Part shown: positions 33,851 through 45,009 of the stretch, in pieces
How positions within the stretch are numbered: the first letter of the stretch is position 1
Layout: each line of letters begins with the position of its first letter
Assembly (NCBI GenBank): GCA_944548615.1
Contig: OX155957.1
Location: 7,539,597-7,603,596, forward strand
DNA length: 64,000 nt
Direction of reading: 5' to 3'
Source: Micropterix aruncella
Taxonomy: Eukaryota > Arthropoda > Insecta > Lepidoptera > Micropterigidae
Program-made: the position numbers and the translations under genes
Notes under the pieces: model-generated
The model's input: only the letters and a program-made list of their open reading frames with translations
Databases searched by the model: none
Told to the model about the DNA's origin: nothing

Positions 33851-33985
33851 TTGAATATTTAATAACAGCCATGACAACTATCATGATAGTTATGTTTTTA
33901 ATAATTACATTTTAGGCATGTAATTTTGTGACGCATCCGTGTGTAGGATTGCCTATCTACTGGAGTAGTTGATTGTATTGTATCC
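33840..33985. repeat. Dispersed repeat (inverted partner of 24365-24470)
   Basis: Contains GCCATGACAACTATCATGAT and AGTTGATTGTATTGTATCC, the reverse complement of the words at 24365-24470. It directly follows the LINE 3' UTR. Confidence 0.55.
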
Positions 33986-34109
33986 ATTACGGCTTCTTGC
34001 AGTCTGGCATTAAAGTTAATGCAAATATATACTGTCCGGAAATGCAAGCAATTACCGAAAATCTCGTGATTATAAACCGACTGTGGTCAATCGATCTTTG
34101 CTACTGCTT

Positions 34110-34300
34110 CTGTTGTGCACTACACAACAGTCGGAAAATTCCAAGAGTTGCGACTAGAGACTGTTTTTCTTCCACCCCGTACTCGCCAGATCGTGCTCCA
34201 ACAGTCCTCTATTTTTTCGGAATTTAGATACTTTTTACAGAAGAAAAAAACAACTCCAAAGAGACAGCTAAAAACTTCAAACATTCATTAATTCCTTACC
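34110..34300 (+). pseudogene. Mariner-type transposase remnant
   Basis: A frame reads IPRVATRDCFSSTPYSPDRA followed by PTVLYFFGI and a stop at 34226-34228. HPPYSPDLAPSDYHLF is the block surrounding the last catalytic aspartate region of mariner transposases; STPYSPDRAPTVLYFF is a decayed version. A few residues further, TKFYNRG resembles the later K.FY.RGI motif. No intact D,D34D catalytic set and no terminal repeats were identified. Confidence 0.6.
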
Positions 34301-34599
34301 ATGAGAACTACAGCATAAGGACCAAATTTTATAATAGAGGTCCATAATTCAATTAATTTAATGTTTAGATTCCATACAAAATATTTTGTCTGAAATTTCT
34401 TTTATAAAAAGGCAAATTACTAGATAAGTACTTAATATATACTTGAGAAATATCAGTGAAATAGGTTCAGTAGCTTAGAGTGTAGGTCGAGTAACTGATA
34501 CTTGGTTTTAGCCATCCTTTCTCCAATAGCCTGTTCACCTACTTTTGCTACAATGATATTATTAAGAGAAACACATCTCGCAAGCTTTTCAAACCTCGC

Positions 34600-34790
34600 T
34601 TGTTATAGTCCATTCGCATGATAACTCGTCTGCTAGGTAACCGGCAGTTGCCAGGTATGCCGGGCACAAATGGTGGCCGGAAGGGACGCCGCGATAGCCA
34701 TTTCCGCTCCAAATCGACGCCCTGTTTTCACCTCGCGGCTTGTGTTGGGCGCCGCGCAGTTCCCATTCACCCCGAACTCCCAAGCTAGGG
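34600..34790. other. GC-rich unassigned block
   Basis: CpG-containing sequence (GCCGGGCACAAATGGTGGCC) between AT-rich neighbours. No family recognised. Confidence 0.25.
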
Positions 34791-34920
34791 TTGTAGGTTG
34801 AGTGGATTATCGTACAATTTTCTCCTTATATACGTGATTTACAGTAAACACGAAAAGGTTACCTATGGGCGTAAACACGAATCAAACTGTAACCATTTCG
34901 AAGTATGTATTGCAGTTAAG

Positions 34921-35551
34921 AGGTATGAATTGCCGCGGTCGAACCTGTCACCCCATGAAGTTATAATGACCGATTGCCATTCTCTCTTTCCCATGGGGTG
35001 AACACATCTCTTACTTAAAAGACAAACACAATCCACAGTCCAACTACCCCAGCAGCCCGTAAGAGTCCGACACCTTATCGTCAGCCGGCGGGCTTCCTCA
35101 CGCCCTTACTACCAGATTTGCACGGATTTCTCCATCTTCCATTCAAAGTCGCTTGCGCAGTCTTTACCCGACCTTAACGGTAATTCATAGATCAAATTTA
35201 TTGTGGATCCGCGGCTCCCTTTTCCCGTCATACTCACCGGATCGGGTGGCCAACAGATCGTTTCCAAGGAAAGGTGACGTCAGGTCAACAGCTACCCCCC
35301 GCTTCTTAGGAAACGTATATCTCCAAACTCCTCCGGTTATTTATGGGATTGCGCAAGCGATTGACTGACGCAGCTCGGTACTCAAACAGCTCAGTCCCGC
35401 CCGAGGTGTTCCCACTGATGCGCACTTCCGATACTGTCTGCGACTACAGGTTACAGTCGAAGGTAGAGTTTACAGCAACCGTAAGTTGGGTCGACCCAAG
35501 AAAACACAAGCAGGCGATCAGGTCCCAAGCTGCACTGAACTATTAAAAACC
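34921..35551 (-). mobile_element. GC-rich TPRT-type element, copy D (oldest, reverse)
   Basis: The reverse complement follows the family order: GGGTCGACCC, TTCCTAAGAAGCGGGG, GCCACCCGATCCGGTGA, TGCGCAAGCGACTT, GTAAGGGCGTGAGGAAGCCC, ATGGGGTGACAGGTTCG at the 3' end. It is clearly more diverged than the other copies. The flanks TATTGCAGTTAAG (34908-34920) and TATTGCAGCTAGTAAG (35552-35567) look like a mutated target duplication. Confidence 0.65.
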
Positions 35552-35929
35552 TATTGCAGCTAGTAAGTATCGCAGTTAGAGCTCTGTTGAAAAGTAATTA
35601 TTGTTGTGTTACTATTATACAACAATATCAATTTTAATGTTTTATGATACTTGCGCCCATTGAAATAGCAGGAGTTTCTTTCATGATTGCTGCAAAAACG
35701 TCACAATTTTATAAAATCGTTACCTTTTTGTGCCTAAGTGTCCTAGCTGCGATTAAAAAGTCTGGGATACTGATGCAATCAACACCATCCTATCTCCACG
35801 AACTTTTCGAACCATTTAGTTCTCATGGTCTCCTGCTTCAGCCAGCCCTTGATAATTTACTAAAAATTCATTTGCTTTATACGAATTTCTAAATCATACT
35901 ATTTAAGTATCACTCACTCTATCTCTTTA

Positions 35930-36510
35930 AGTTACTAACTGAGTTTTTTAAGAATAAAGAAACACATTATAAAAAGTTTTCAGATACACATACTAAAAAT
36001 ACGAGAAATAAATTAAACATTTTTATACCATGTATTAAACTAAACACAGCAAGGCAAGACAAAAAATACTCAGGGCCATATTACTTTAACAGGCTACCAG
36101 GAAGTTTAAAAACTATTCAAGTGGAAAGCTTATTCAAAAAGTTACTTAAAGAATTCTTATTAGACAAAGCTTTTTACTCGATCGATGAGTTTGTTAATTT
36201 TAAATAATTTTTCAAATTTTTTGGTCATTTTTTTGACAATTTTAAGTAGCATTTTTTAATTATTCTGACTTTTTCTGATTTTAATTTCTTGATTATTTTT
36301 ATCAATTATTTTAATTTGTGGTTTTAGTAAATAAATCTTAAAAATGATTTGGATGCCCTAAAAGCAATAATGAAGTAACTGTATGTACGTGGTGATAAAT
36401 TTAAATATTGTAAAAACGAACTAATATACTGTAATTTAAATGTACCTAAATATTAAGTGTCTACAATCTGTGAAGATTTTTTTGGAAATAAAATAAATTG
36501 AAAAAAAAAA
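35930..36510 (+). pseudogene. LINE ORF2 C-terminal fragment with poly(A) tail
   Basis: From ~35945 a frame reads LNIFIPCIKLNTARQDKKYS, GPYYFNRLPGSLKTIQVESL, FKKLLKEFLLDKAFYSIDEF and VNFK before a stop at 36205-36207. (K)YSG...+FN.LP..+K.....S.F+..+K.+LL....YS.+EF is the end of LINE ORF2. It is followed by ~280 bp of AT-rich 3' UTR, ATAAAATAAATTG and an A10 tail at ~36500. The tail exon is intact but RT is absent. Confidence 0.75.
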
Positions 36511-36514
36511 TATC

Positions 36515-36880
36515 CTAGGTGCAAGACTGTGAATGGACCTCCCAGCAAATACACGTAACTCGCCTTTTTCAGAATCATTCAAGACTCACCCAAAAGTTGT
36601 ACTTTTTAAGAAGTAACTATTTCTTTCTTTTCTCTACACTTTTTCCAATTTACTCTCCTCGGGTATTGTTAGTTTAAATTATAATAGTCTTTTTTAATTA
36701 TAATACTATTTTACACAGATAAACATATTTATTTATCTGTCAGTAGAATTTTAATAATCTTTGTTTCTGTGTATATGATTAGGTTAGTTGCAAAATACTT
36801 CTTTTTAACTTAAATTGAATGTGTGAGTGTGTGAATGTGTAACTGAATAATATATTGTGTATGTATAGAATAGTAAATAA
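36515..36880. other. AT-rich unassigned sequence
   Basis: Nothing recognised. Confidence 0.25.
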
Positions 36881-36884
36881 AATA

Positions 36885-37757
36885 CAAACGGAGCTGCCAT
36901 GGAATTTACCGACCGAAGTCGGGCCCATCATATAGTGTTATTACACTCCTTGGGGGGTGAGCAGTGGATTCCGGACTAACAACCGGCTGTGGTAGGTTTA
37001 GGACAGCTGTCTTGCCACATGTGAGCGTTCACCTTACCACCCATTCACTCCCCCTTCGAAGCCTTAGAATTTGAGATGCGGAAATTGCGGTTTTAGATAT
37101 TTTTTCTAAGAAGGAGATTTTCCTGTAGAGACCAAGATCTTTAAAAAGGTGAAACAGAGATTTAGCTGGCAGGCCACAAGCGCCGACTTCCACCGCGTAA
37201 AGGTGAACAGTGAAGCCGTTCCTGGTGACGGCATTTGCGAGATCATGGTATTTATTTAATTTGTACTCGTGGTCTTTTGGGATATTTGATTCCCATGGAA
37301 CAGTTAATTCTACGATAAGGGCCATCTTCCGAGATAGAGAGTAAAGAGTTACATCTGGACGCAGGGCTGTGCATCCGAGACTTTCAGGAAATTTATACTG
37401 ATTAGAGACCGAATCGACCTCCAGAATCCAATATGAAGCTTTCTCGATTATTGAGAAAGGTTTTGTAGTGAAATGTTTTTTGCCTTTAAAGCCATCCCGC
37501 AAAAACTGTATTGGGGGTTTGGAGGGTACTGTCAAACCCTTGTTGGCACGAGCCACTGAGAGGCTAATTACCTCGCGAATAACAGCAAGGACTTTGTCGT
37601 GGCGGTAAGTGTACCGTCCTTGATCTAAGGCCACCTTGCAGCCAGATAGAATATGCCTGGCTGTGCAATGGGTATTGCTACAAAGGGGGCATGAACTATC
37701 CTCGGCAAAGCTCCAACGAGCGAGGTTACTAGGTTCTGGAAGCGTAAGCTGAAAGGC
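36885..37757 (-). pseudogene. REL-endonuclease LINE: zinc knuckle, restriction-like endonuclease, 3' UTR
   Basis: The minus strand is open from ~37757 to a stop at 37031-37029, about 240 codons. It reads LPEPSNLARWSFAEDSSCPL, then the knuckle C-x2-C-x8-H-x4-C (CPLCSNTHCTARHILSGC), KVALDQGRYTYRHDKVLAVI, later LGCTALRPDVTLYSLSRKMA, LIVELTVPWE and VHLYAVEVGACGLPA. HIL..C..AL..GRY.WRHD.VL and RPD...ELTVPWE are the CCHC plus PD-(D/E)XK restriction-like endonuclease module at the C terminus of early-branching LINEs (R2/R4/NeSL/CRE group), which nick their target for TPRT. No stop or frameshift lies in this stretch, so it is the best-preserved coding remnant here. RT and upstream parts are missing; AT-rich duplicated sequence begins at the truncation point. 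The 3' UTR reaches ~36885. Confidence 0.8.
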
Positions 37758-37897
37758 ATTTAAATAAAAATAAATATAAAATAACTTTTATACTTAATAA
37801 TACTTGTAAAAAATATAAATAAATATAAAATAACTTTAATACTTAATAACTAAAACTAATAAATAATAATAAAATAACTTTAGTGTGTAAAATAATT

Positions 37898-38184
37898 TGT
37901 TTGTTTGTTTGTTTATACTCTTTATTGTGAAAATGTCACAATGAATGGGTTTATTGTCATATTACAATATCTTACAACCAACCCTACTATGACGTGTTAT
38001 ATGTATGTGTGCGTGTAACATGTCTGTAAGTGTGTGTCTTGTTATTGCATTCTATCAACAGAATTGAAAATGCAATTCCGTTAATTTGATCCCAACGGAA
38101 AATGGTGACCCAGCCAGAAATCGAACCTGGGACCTTAAAATGTAAGATCAGGCGACCTAACCACTATGCCACACGGCCTAGCCA
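37898..38184 (-). mobile_element. tRNA-derived SINE, reverse strand, full length
   Basis: Tail (GTTT)n and ATACTCTTTATTGTGA at low coordinates; body CAATTCCGTTAATTTGATCC; box B complement AGAAATCGAACCTGG near 38114-38130; box A complement CCTAACCACTATGCCA at 38156-38171; head ends CACACGGCC. Confidence 0.85.
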
Positions 38185-39125
38185 ATTTATGCACAAATGG
38201 CGGACTTATCGCTAAAGCGATATCTTACAGTCAACCATTGTAAGTATTATCTAAGTGTGAATGTTTACAACTTTTATCATGTAACCGAACATAATACCTG
38301 TCAGCTCGTGGACAAGCGATATCTTACGTAAAATACCAGCATCCCTAGATACGATTTATTAGATATATTTATTTATTTATTTATTTCAAACATAATGTGA
38401 AAATATATAAAAATAGTCATACCAAGTAATAGTGTGAAAGAAACAACGGCCCACATTCATATGACCATGCTCAGCGCATACCCAACTAGGCCGAATATAG
38501 CCTGTATCTGGGTATGCGATAAGCCGACGGCTATAGGCCTAATTTATTTCTCCAGCGCGATTTATAACATTGGTTATCGAATATCATTGCCCTTCTGCTG
38601 TAAATTGTGTTGTTTGTAATAAATAAAAAAATATTGCCATGTGGCTATGAACTCGCCTTTTTGAGTTTTAAAGTTTAATTACGATTAAAGAGTTGTTTTA
38701 TTCTATTATCGATACTATCGATATCATCGGTCATATGACTTCACTCTGGGTGACACCCCAACTCTGGGTGACAGGTTTCCAGGCGAGTGGGTGCAGACTA
38801 ACTAACCGTGTAAACGCCTTCCGATTCCGCGATATGTCGTATTGACTCGATACAATTTTCTCCATTTCCGCTATCGACGCAGACAATGCGCAATACAGGC
38901 CATCGCTTTCGCCGCCATATATATGATTATGTCTGCATTCGCCGTTCCCTGTGCGAATATTTCGATGGTAATATCGTCGCTAACGTGTCGCTTTAGTTCA
39001 GCAACCAGGCCGAAAAGAGGGTGATGAAAAATTCGAAGATTTTACAGCTTTTTATGAATATTTTAATGTATGATTTTACGTCACTATTATTCTAGTTGGA
39101 CGCAAATCTTTATTGGCACCAAAAA
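38185..39125. other. Unassigned sequence with LINE 3' end motif
   Basis: ATGCACAAATGGCGGACTTA / GCGATATCTTACAG at 38190-38240 is the LINE 3' end motif also seen at 30600 and 31095. A (TTTA)n run lies at 38367-38387. The rest (38400-39120), including a mid-GC block at 38740-39000, is not recognised. Confidence 0.35.
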
Positions 39126-39319
39126 TTGCGCTTCAAGGTTAGCCAGATATTTCTGAGGCGGGGTCAAACAGAAGAATAATAAGAGATGGGGTCAAACAGG
39201 TATGGGTAATATCACCCCTGCTTTTCAATCTTTACTCCGAGTTGAACTCCAAGGAAACACTATATAAATCAGAAAGTGGGGTTAAGATAAATGGCGTAAG
39301 CATCAACAATATAAGATAT

Positions 39320-40232
39320 CGCACGTCACATAGAAAACTGACACAACTCAAAAAATGTGCTTTCTCAGGAGAACGAAGAAACAAAAATAATATATTTTGG
39401 ACTAGCTAAAAGCTCGAAATACTAGTATGATATATTAAATCTTCTTGAGCTCTACAACTACACGCTCAGGTCACACGTATTGCATTTATTGAACACCAAT
39501 ACACTAAAACCAGAAAAGGGATAGGCATATTTTATACATGTGAGAATGTATGGATCGACGGAGAGAGGTTGACTTTTCTTTCTCATGTGCAGTTTTGATG
39601 AGCTTGTGTTTAATCTGTGTAAGCATTTTTGAGACTGTGGTTGCGAGATCAAGAAGATTGACGCGGAGGTAAATATTACAATTTTAAGAATGCAGGTAAT
39701 GAAATCATATTATTCTGCGTTTTATATAAAAAATGTTCGGAATTTTAATTACTATAGTAGCCTTGGTAGCTTAAATTTCATAGTTTGCACTAATTAAAGG
39801 GGCGAACATAATTATTGGACGCGTCCGTCAGCCGGCAAAGGTATCTGATCTGTGTTATGAATGTCTATTGAACCGTGCACATTATCGGACGTAAGTCGCG
39901 GACGTGACCTTGAGGCTTCGAACGTCCGATAGAGATCCGCAAACCGCGTCCCAAACGACTGTGCATACTATCAGTCGCGTCCGTAATCCACGGCTGATGG
40001 ACGCGTCCGATAATATGTTCGTCCCTGCGGCGTCCGTAAGCCGCGGCTGACGGACGCGGCCAATAAATATGTTCGCCGCCTTGAAGTGACACTACCGCTC
40101 TCCAACGGCGGTTTTTAGAAGTACAATTGTGACTTTTTTCTGCCTTATAGAATTGAACCTTGCTCATCTAACTGCATTATTAACTAAAAATCACCAAATT
40201 TTGAGTTGTGTCAGTTTTCCATGTGACGTGCG
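39320..40232. mobile_element. TIR DNA transposon inserted in the YVDD codons of the RTE LINE
   Basis: Terminal inverted repeats of ~34 bp (CGCACGTCACATAGAAAACT... and its complement ending ...CCATGTGACGTGCG, one mismatch). Flanked by ATAT (39316-39319 and 40233-40236). Joining the flanks restores the reading INNIRYVDDTV. The interior has no transposase-like ORF and contains the MITE at 39797-40082. Superfamily undetermined. Confidence 0.8.
39797..40082. mobile_element. GC-rich TIR MITE (PIF/Harbinger-like), copy 2
   Basis: Left end AGGGGCGAACATAATTATTG, inner GGACGCGTCCGTCAGCC, with blocks TATTGAACCGTGCACATTAT and CCAAACGACTGTGCATACTA shared with 13022-13243. The right end (TATGTTCGCCGCCTTGAA) is mutated, and the terminal GGACGCG block is duplicated at 40010-40060. 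Nested inside the transposon at 39320-40232. Confidence 0.7.
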
Positions 40233-40359
40233 ATATGTAGATGATACTGTACTAATTACCGACATCGTGGAAGAACCCTAGCTCCTCATTGACGATGTTA
40301 TAGGAGTATGTGACGAATATGGATTAAATATAAAAACCACAAAGACAATAAGTAATATA

Positions 40360-41490
40360 AGTAAAACGTATAAGTAAAACGAATTTTATGACCTTTAGCA
40401 AGACAAACACTGACCAACCAACTTCAACTATTAAGCTTCACTCGTGCATCAGAACGCAAGATTGCCAGTGTATGAATGTCGACAGGGTATCCTCCATTAA
40501 GTACTTGGGCGTGATGTTAGACAACAGACTGCGCTGGGAGGATCATTTAACGAAGGTTGCGGCAAGACTGAGAAAACTTGTGTATTACTTTAGGAGTTTG
40601 CGGAACATCTTAGATTTCAATACGCTAAGAAGTGTCTACTTTGCTGTCTGCGAGTCGGTTATTCGATATGGCATTATAACTTGGGGCTGTGCGGCAAAAA
40701 CGCTTCTGGCCACCCTTTACAAAGCGCAGAAGGCTATACTGAGGGTGATCAATAAAAAACCCCAAACATATTCTTCCGATGACCTTTTCCGAGAGTATAG
40801 AGTGTTGAGTGTGAGAAAAATGTTTGTGCTGGTAACTCTCACTAAATTCCAGAGTGAGTTAGGAGAACAGAAAAAAAGCCAGCAATCTCGTGTAACAAGA
40901 AGATCGGCACAAACAAATTTTGCAATACCACTCAGGAGATCCGCTTTTGGCCAATCCAGTTTCTCTTATCTTGCCCCCAAATTTTATAATTGCCTACCAC
41001 CTAACATTAAAGGCATTAAAATATCATATAAATTTAAATATAGTTTGAGTGCCTACCTCTTAAATTGTACATATGCAGATATTGAAAACATTATTAAATA
41101 ATTGAATCTCTAAAATTTTTATAATAAAAACATAATAGTATATGTAGTAATATAAATTGATGATTTCTAAACGTAATTTTATTTTAATTTTTGTGAATTA
41201 TTAATACATATTATTTAATACATATATAAATATATATTAATTTTTATCATGTTTTAAAATAAAATAATATTGGCAATTTTCATGACATTTTCTTACGAAT
41301 TTTTATTAGGTAATTAAGATATTTCTGTTACATTAAGTATGATTTTGATTATTTATATAAATATAATATTATAGATTTCTTAGGATAACTAAAATAAATT
41401 GTCTACCTTGGAACAGGCGGCAGCCTAGTTAGGTTAAGACTTTTGTATATTGAATGTACCCATAATTTTAACTCAATAAATAATTTGAAA
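40360..41490 (+). pseudogene. CR1/Jockey-like LINE fragment, long open C-terminal ORF
   Basis: Open frame to a stop at 41099-41101, about 237 codons from the first ATG at 40388. It reads MTFSKTNTDQPTSTIKLH, VSSIKYLGVMLDNRLRWEDH, LVYYFRSLRNILDFNTLRSV, VIRYGIITWGCAAK, RRSAFGQSSFSYLAPKFYNC. KT.FMTFS...(V).(Y)LG(V).LD..L.W..H is the block after the RT palm, and FGQ.S..Y.APK.YN.LP the C-terminal end. It is similar to the LINE at 25763-26330. The 3' UTR runs to ~41490 with CAGCCTAGTTAGG and a TTTGAAATTTGAAAT end. It is 5' truncated exactly where the surrounding RTE fragment also reads KT, so the junction looks like an in-register fusion. Confidence 0.8.
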
Positions 41491-41984
41491 TTTGAAATAA
41501 GTCAGTAAAGAACCCATTATCACACATACAGTTACATCTTACAGAATTCCACTGGAGATGACTACATTATTATCCCAAGCTGCAATTTAAACGTTTATTA
41601 GGATATGAGCGAGGAGATTAAAATCCGCATTGACAAATCTATAAGTGTATTCTTTAAGATAAAATGATATTTTCCGGGAGAAACTATTAACTTACACTGG
41701 AAAATCAGATCTCTAAAATGCTACATGTTTTCAATATTAATATATTTCTTATTGAAAGCTGAACACTTAAAGAAACGCCATTAAGATTGATTGAAGCCTT
41801 TGAAATGTTAGTCATGAAATACAAATCAAATTTATTTTTAAGAAACTCGTTTAGGGTGTAGAAAATACAGACATAAAATAAACAATTAAAATGTAACAAT
41901 TAAATCACATAACATACCTACATCTCTAAGGTAAAACAAATATTGTTTCGGTCGTTTTCTAAATTCAACACTATACTATGTATA

Positions 41985-42515
41985 CCTTAGTAGTGATACT
42001 GTATGGCTCCGAATGCTGGACAACGAAAAAGACACATGAACAAAATGCACTAACCAACGAAATGAAGATGCACGGGTGGCCGGGAGGTGTAACTAGGCTG
42101 GACAAAATCCGCAATGAACACACACAAGATTGCAACAATCGTAGATAAGAACACCGAAAATTGCCTACGTTAGTATGGACATGTCGAAAGACGATGCGAC
42201 GGCCATGTGGTACAAAATGAAACTACCTGACAAAAAGAAAGGAATAGGCCGCCCGCCACCGACCTGGTGGTCCAACATTGAAAGAGACCTCAAGAAAGCC
42301 CAATTGTCTGAACCGACAATCTAAGATCATCTGACCTGGCGCAGAAAAGTGAGGAGACATGACCCCGAATAATGGGAATAGGAGAGGACAAAGAACAAGA
42401 CTATAATATAAGTCAGATATGAACACATTATTGTTAGTTACCCACTGAAAAGGCAGTGGGGAACTGTGACATGTAATTTTTATCTTTTTATGAATAAAGA
42501 CTACTACCAAAAAAA
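41985..42515 (+). pseudogene. Second RTE-like LINE fragment (3' end)
   Basis: Reads VILYGSECWTTKKTHEQNAL, TNEMKMHGWPGGVTRLDKIR, NEHTQ, then with frameshifts GHVERR-, GRPPPTWW- and DPNNGNRRG-like segments. LYGSE.W....H...L...EMRML.W..G.TR.D.IRNE is a typical RTE-type block following the palm. Several stops. Ends at ATGAATAAAGACTACTACCA plus A8. It interrupts the larger RTE element. Confidence 0.65.
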
Positions 42516-42868
42516 ATATATAACCTAGGTTAATAGAGCTAGGAATAAGATATTAGGTTGATAGAATTAGGCTTGAAGCGTTTGATCAAGAACATAGAAA
42601 TATCGCCGACAATATAGATCCGCAAACTCGAATAATTCGCTCATGTAATACGTCATCCCGAAATACACAACTGAATGCATCTAATAATTCAAGGCGAAAT
42701 AGCCGGAACAAAAAGTACGCGACGAAGAAGAAAATCTTGGTTTCTTAATCTAATTCACAAATATACCACATCCTTATTTCGACCAGAATCCAATAAAGTT
42801 GTTATAGCCAATACTCAGGTAGCGGATATGGCACTTAAAGAAGAACAATTAGACATGGGACTCTTGGA

Positions 42869-43430
42869 CTGGGGTTGTTTTTACACGACTGCCCAAAAAT
42901 AAAAAGGAGTGTAATGTGTTCAGGGTTCATCTATGTGTGTTTTCCGTTTCTTTATTCTATCATAACTTCTAAACACTTGAACCGATTTATAAGTGTCTTG
43001 TATTGTTAGAATTGTTATGCCATCTCGAGTGTCATAGGGTATTTTATCGCAAGAGTACCTTAACTCTGGTTCCAAATAAAGTAAGTAGTTATAATAAGGA
43101 TAAAACGAATTTACCGCGTGAAGTTTGTAGCAACCGACGTTTCGGGTAAATTTGTTTTATCCTATTTTTAAAGTCAAACTGCGTTAGTCTTTGATTTCAT
43201 ATAAGTAAGTACCTATGTAGTTGTCTAAATGTCCAAATATCCAAATGTCAATAAATTAACATTAAACTATCATGTTTAGTGTCAAATGAAAGGTCTGATT
43301 GAGTGCATTCGGGAAATATACGTGTATATGTATAAATACATAAACAAGAAATATTTCATAAAATAGCCGTAAGAAAAATAATTATAAAACAATTGTTCAC
43401 TTTCTGTAACGGAAGTTGTCTTTTTTATTC
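42869..43430 (+). mobile_element. ACACGACTGCC-type repeat, copy e, split by a hairpin element
   Basis: Start TTTTTACACGACTGCCCAAA, GTTCAGGGTTCATCTATGTG, CACTTGAACCGATTTATAAG; interrupted at 43091-43200; resumes TAGTTGTCTAAATGTCC; end TAACGGAAGTTGTC. Confidence 0.65.
43091..43200. mobile_element. Hairpin (Penelope-like?) element, copy 4 (internally deleted)
   Basis: Left arm ATAAAACGAATTTACCGCGT / GTAGCAACCGACGTTTCGGG joins almost directly to the right end AAATTTGTTTTATCC. The right end continues AAACTGCGTTAGTCTTTGAT, the complement of the left-end sequence that other copies show only on the left. Imperfect flanking duplication AAGTAAGTA. Confidence 0.65.
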
Positions 43431-43434
43431 TTTT

Positions 43435-44219
43435 TAATATATTCACTTGTTATTTTATTGATTTACCAAAACATATAAGAAATATTTAAATACATTGATT
43501 CTGTGTCACTCAGTTTATAGCAATTCATGTAATTTTAAGGACAGAAATAAATATGTAATTACTATCTGTAAGTTTAATGTAAAATTAAATTAATAAATAA
43601 ATTACAGATTTTTATGATAAAGATTGTCTTGTCTAAGTTGAACGTTTATACATTCGGCTTTATGCGGTGTGCAGGTATACGGTATACACCGGTTGTTGCA
43701 CGATTTGCCGACGCATTAGGCAGCAGCTAGTCCGCATATCCGGGCAGACAATGGGCAGCTCCCCTCTGTCAAACAAGTTTAAACCTGCGCGGTTCGGACC
43801 GGACCGGATATACGGAACGGAAACGAGTGGTCAACGCCGGCAACCGCCCCGCACTGCCACCGCTTTGTCACCCTATCTACGCCAAGAGATAGTACAGGTT
43901 GTAGCCCTCCTTAGTGAGCTTCAACAATACACTGTCAAAACTGAGTGTGTATTTGTTTATTTTGTATAATATATAGAGGCGATGCCTAACAGGAAATAAG
44001 CGAATTCTCGCCCACACACTAATGCGAAGGGTTTGACTTGACCTTTAAAAGGGGATGTAATACATAATGGATTTAGAGTAAGTAACAATAATAATAACTC
44101 TATATTGAGAGTTATTGTTAATAATAACAATATCAGTTCTTAAGTCATAATAACCATAACTCTCTATATAAAACCATAGCCTAAAATTACATATAAAAGA
44201 TCTAATGCTAAATAAATAA
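43435..44219. other. Unassigned sequence
   Basis: AT-rich, with a GC-richer block at 43660-43960 that holds a 100-codon frame with no known motif. Around 44085-44140 an AATAATAAC-rich inverted stretch is present. Confidence 0.3.
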
Positions 44220-44600
44220 TCTATACTAATATTATAAAGAGGTAAAGTTTGTGACGTTGTAGGAAGTAATCTCTGGATCTACTGAACCGATTTTTTAAAT
44301 TCTTTTACCATTAGAAAGCCACGTTATTTGTGAGTGGCAAAGGCTATATATAAATCTAAAAAATGAAAATACTTTTTCGTGGTAGTCGGATTTCCAAAGT
44401 AAGTCGGAAAAAACGGTCGAACGAAAACGTTTCTAACGAACGCTGCCTTAGCGATGAGAGATATATGATTAAGTTCTAGAGAAAAGTTGTAGAGCTTGAT
44501 AATGCCTACAAAAAAGTCTGCGACAGCATATGTCTAACTTTTATATTTAAGTAACAAACAGTAGTATTTTATATTAAAAAAATAATTTAAATCATGGTTA
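44220..44600 (+). mobile_element. Helitron-like element, 5' part
   Basis: Begins TCTATACTAATATTATAAAG directly after an A, then GAGGTAAAGTTTGTGACGTT, ATCTACTGAACCGATTTTTT and AGTGGCAAAGGCTATATATA. This start and the order (AGTTTGT..., CTACTG.ACCGATTT, GGCTATA) are, to my knowledge, typical of lepidopteran non-autonomous Helitrons. The 3' CTAG end and hairpin could not be placed, so the right boundary is approximate. Confidence 0.6.
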
Positions 44601-45009
44601 AATCATAAAGTTAGGTCATGTTTATTGGTCATATTATCAACAATTATGAATTATTATCAAAATAAGTAAATTTACCATCTCAAGTGTTTAAAACAAAAGA
44701 CTTTTCCCTTTTACTGCATAATTGGTTAAAGAGATAAGACACTCACAAATAAGACACTCACAAGAAGACACTCACAAATAACGGTAATATAGTCAAAATG
44801 GGTTGTCTGTAAAGTCGGTTTACTGACAATAGTTGAACGTGACAACGTCATAAGAAAATACTGATGGAATGGTTGCATATTTCAAAAGAAAATTTAAATT
44901 TTATTTGTTTTATAGATATTTTGTATGGATATAGAGAAGGAGGTAAATGGAAATCACAATTGAATTGATCAAGTTACATTTACTTGTACGCATAAATACA
45001 ATTATGTCA

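Larger units (their letters stand above)
39130..42880 (+). pseudogene. RTE-like LINE split by nested insertions
   Basis: Pieces of one RTE-type ORF2 lie in order on the + strand. Piece 1 (39160-39319) reads VWVISPLLFNLYSEL..., SGVKINGVSINNIRY. Piece 2 (40233-40365) reads VDDTVLITDIVEE..., VCDEYGLNIKTTKT. Piece 3 (41495-41850) reads MSEEIKIRIDKSISVFFKIK and, in other frames, CYMFSILIY and IEAFEMLVMKY. Piece 4 (42630-42885) reads FAHVIRHPEIHN, MHLIIQGEIAGTKSTRRRRK, SWFLNL. Together they follow the RTE order RT palm (INNIRYADDTV), (SEEI..RI.KA...F..LK), (ALEMWCYRR), (LGHV.R...LQLIIQGKI.GKR..GRR..SWL.NL). Insertions: a TIR transposon at 39320-40232, a CR1/Jockey-like LINE at ~40360-41490, and another RTE fragment at ~41985-42515. 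Multiple stops: dead. Confidence 0.75.
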
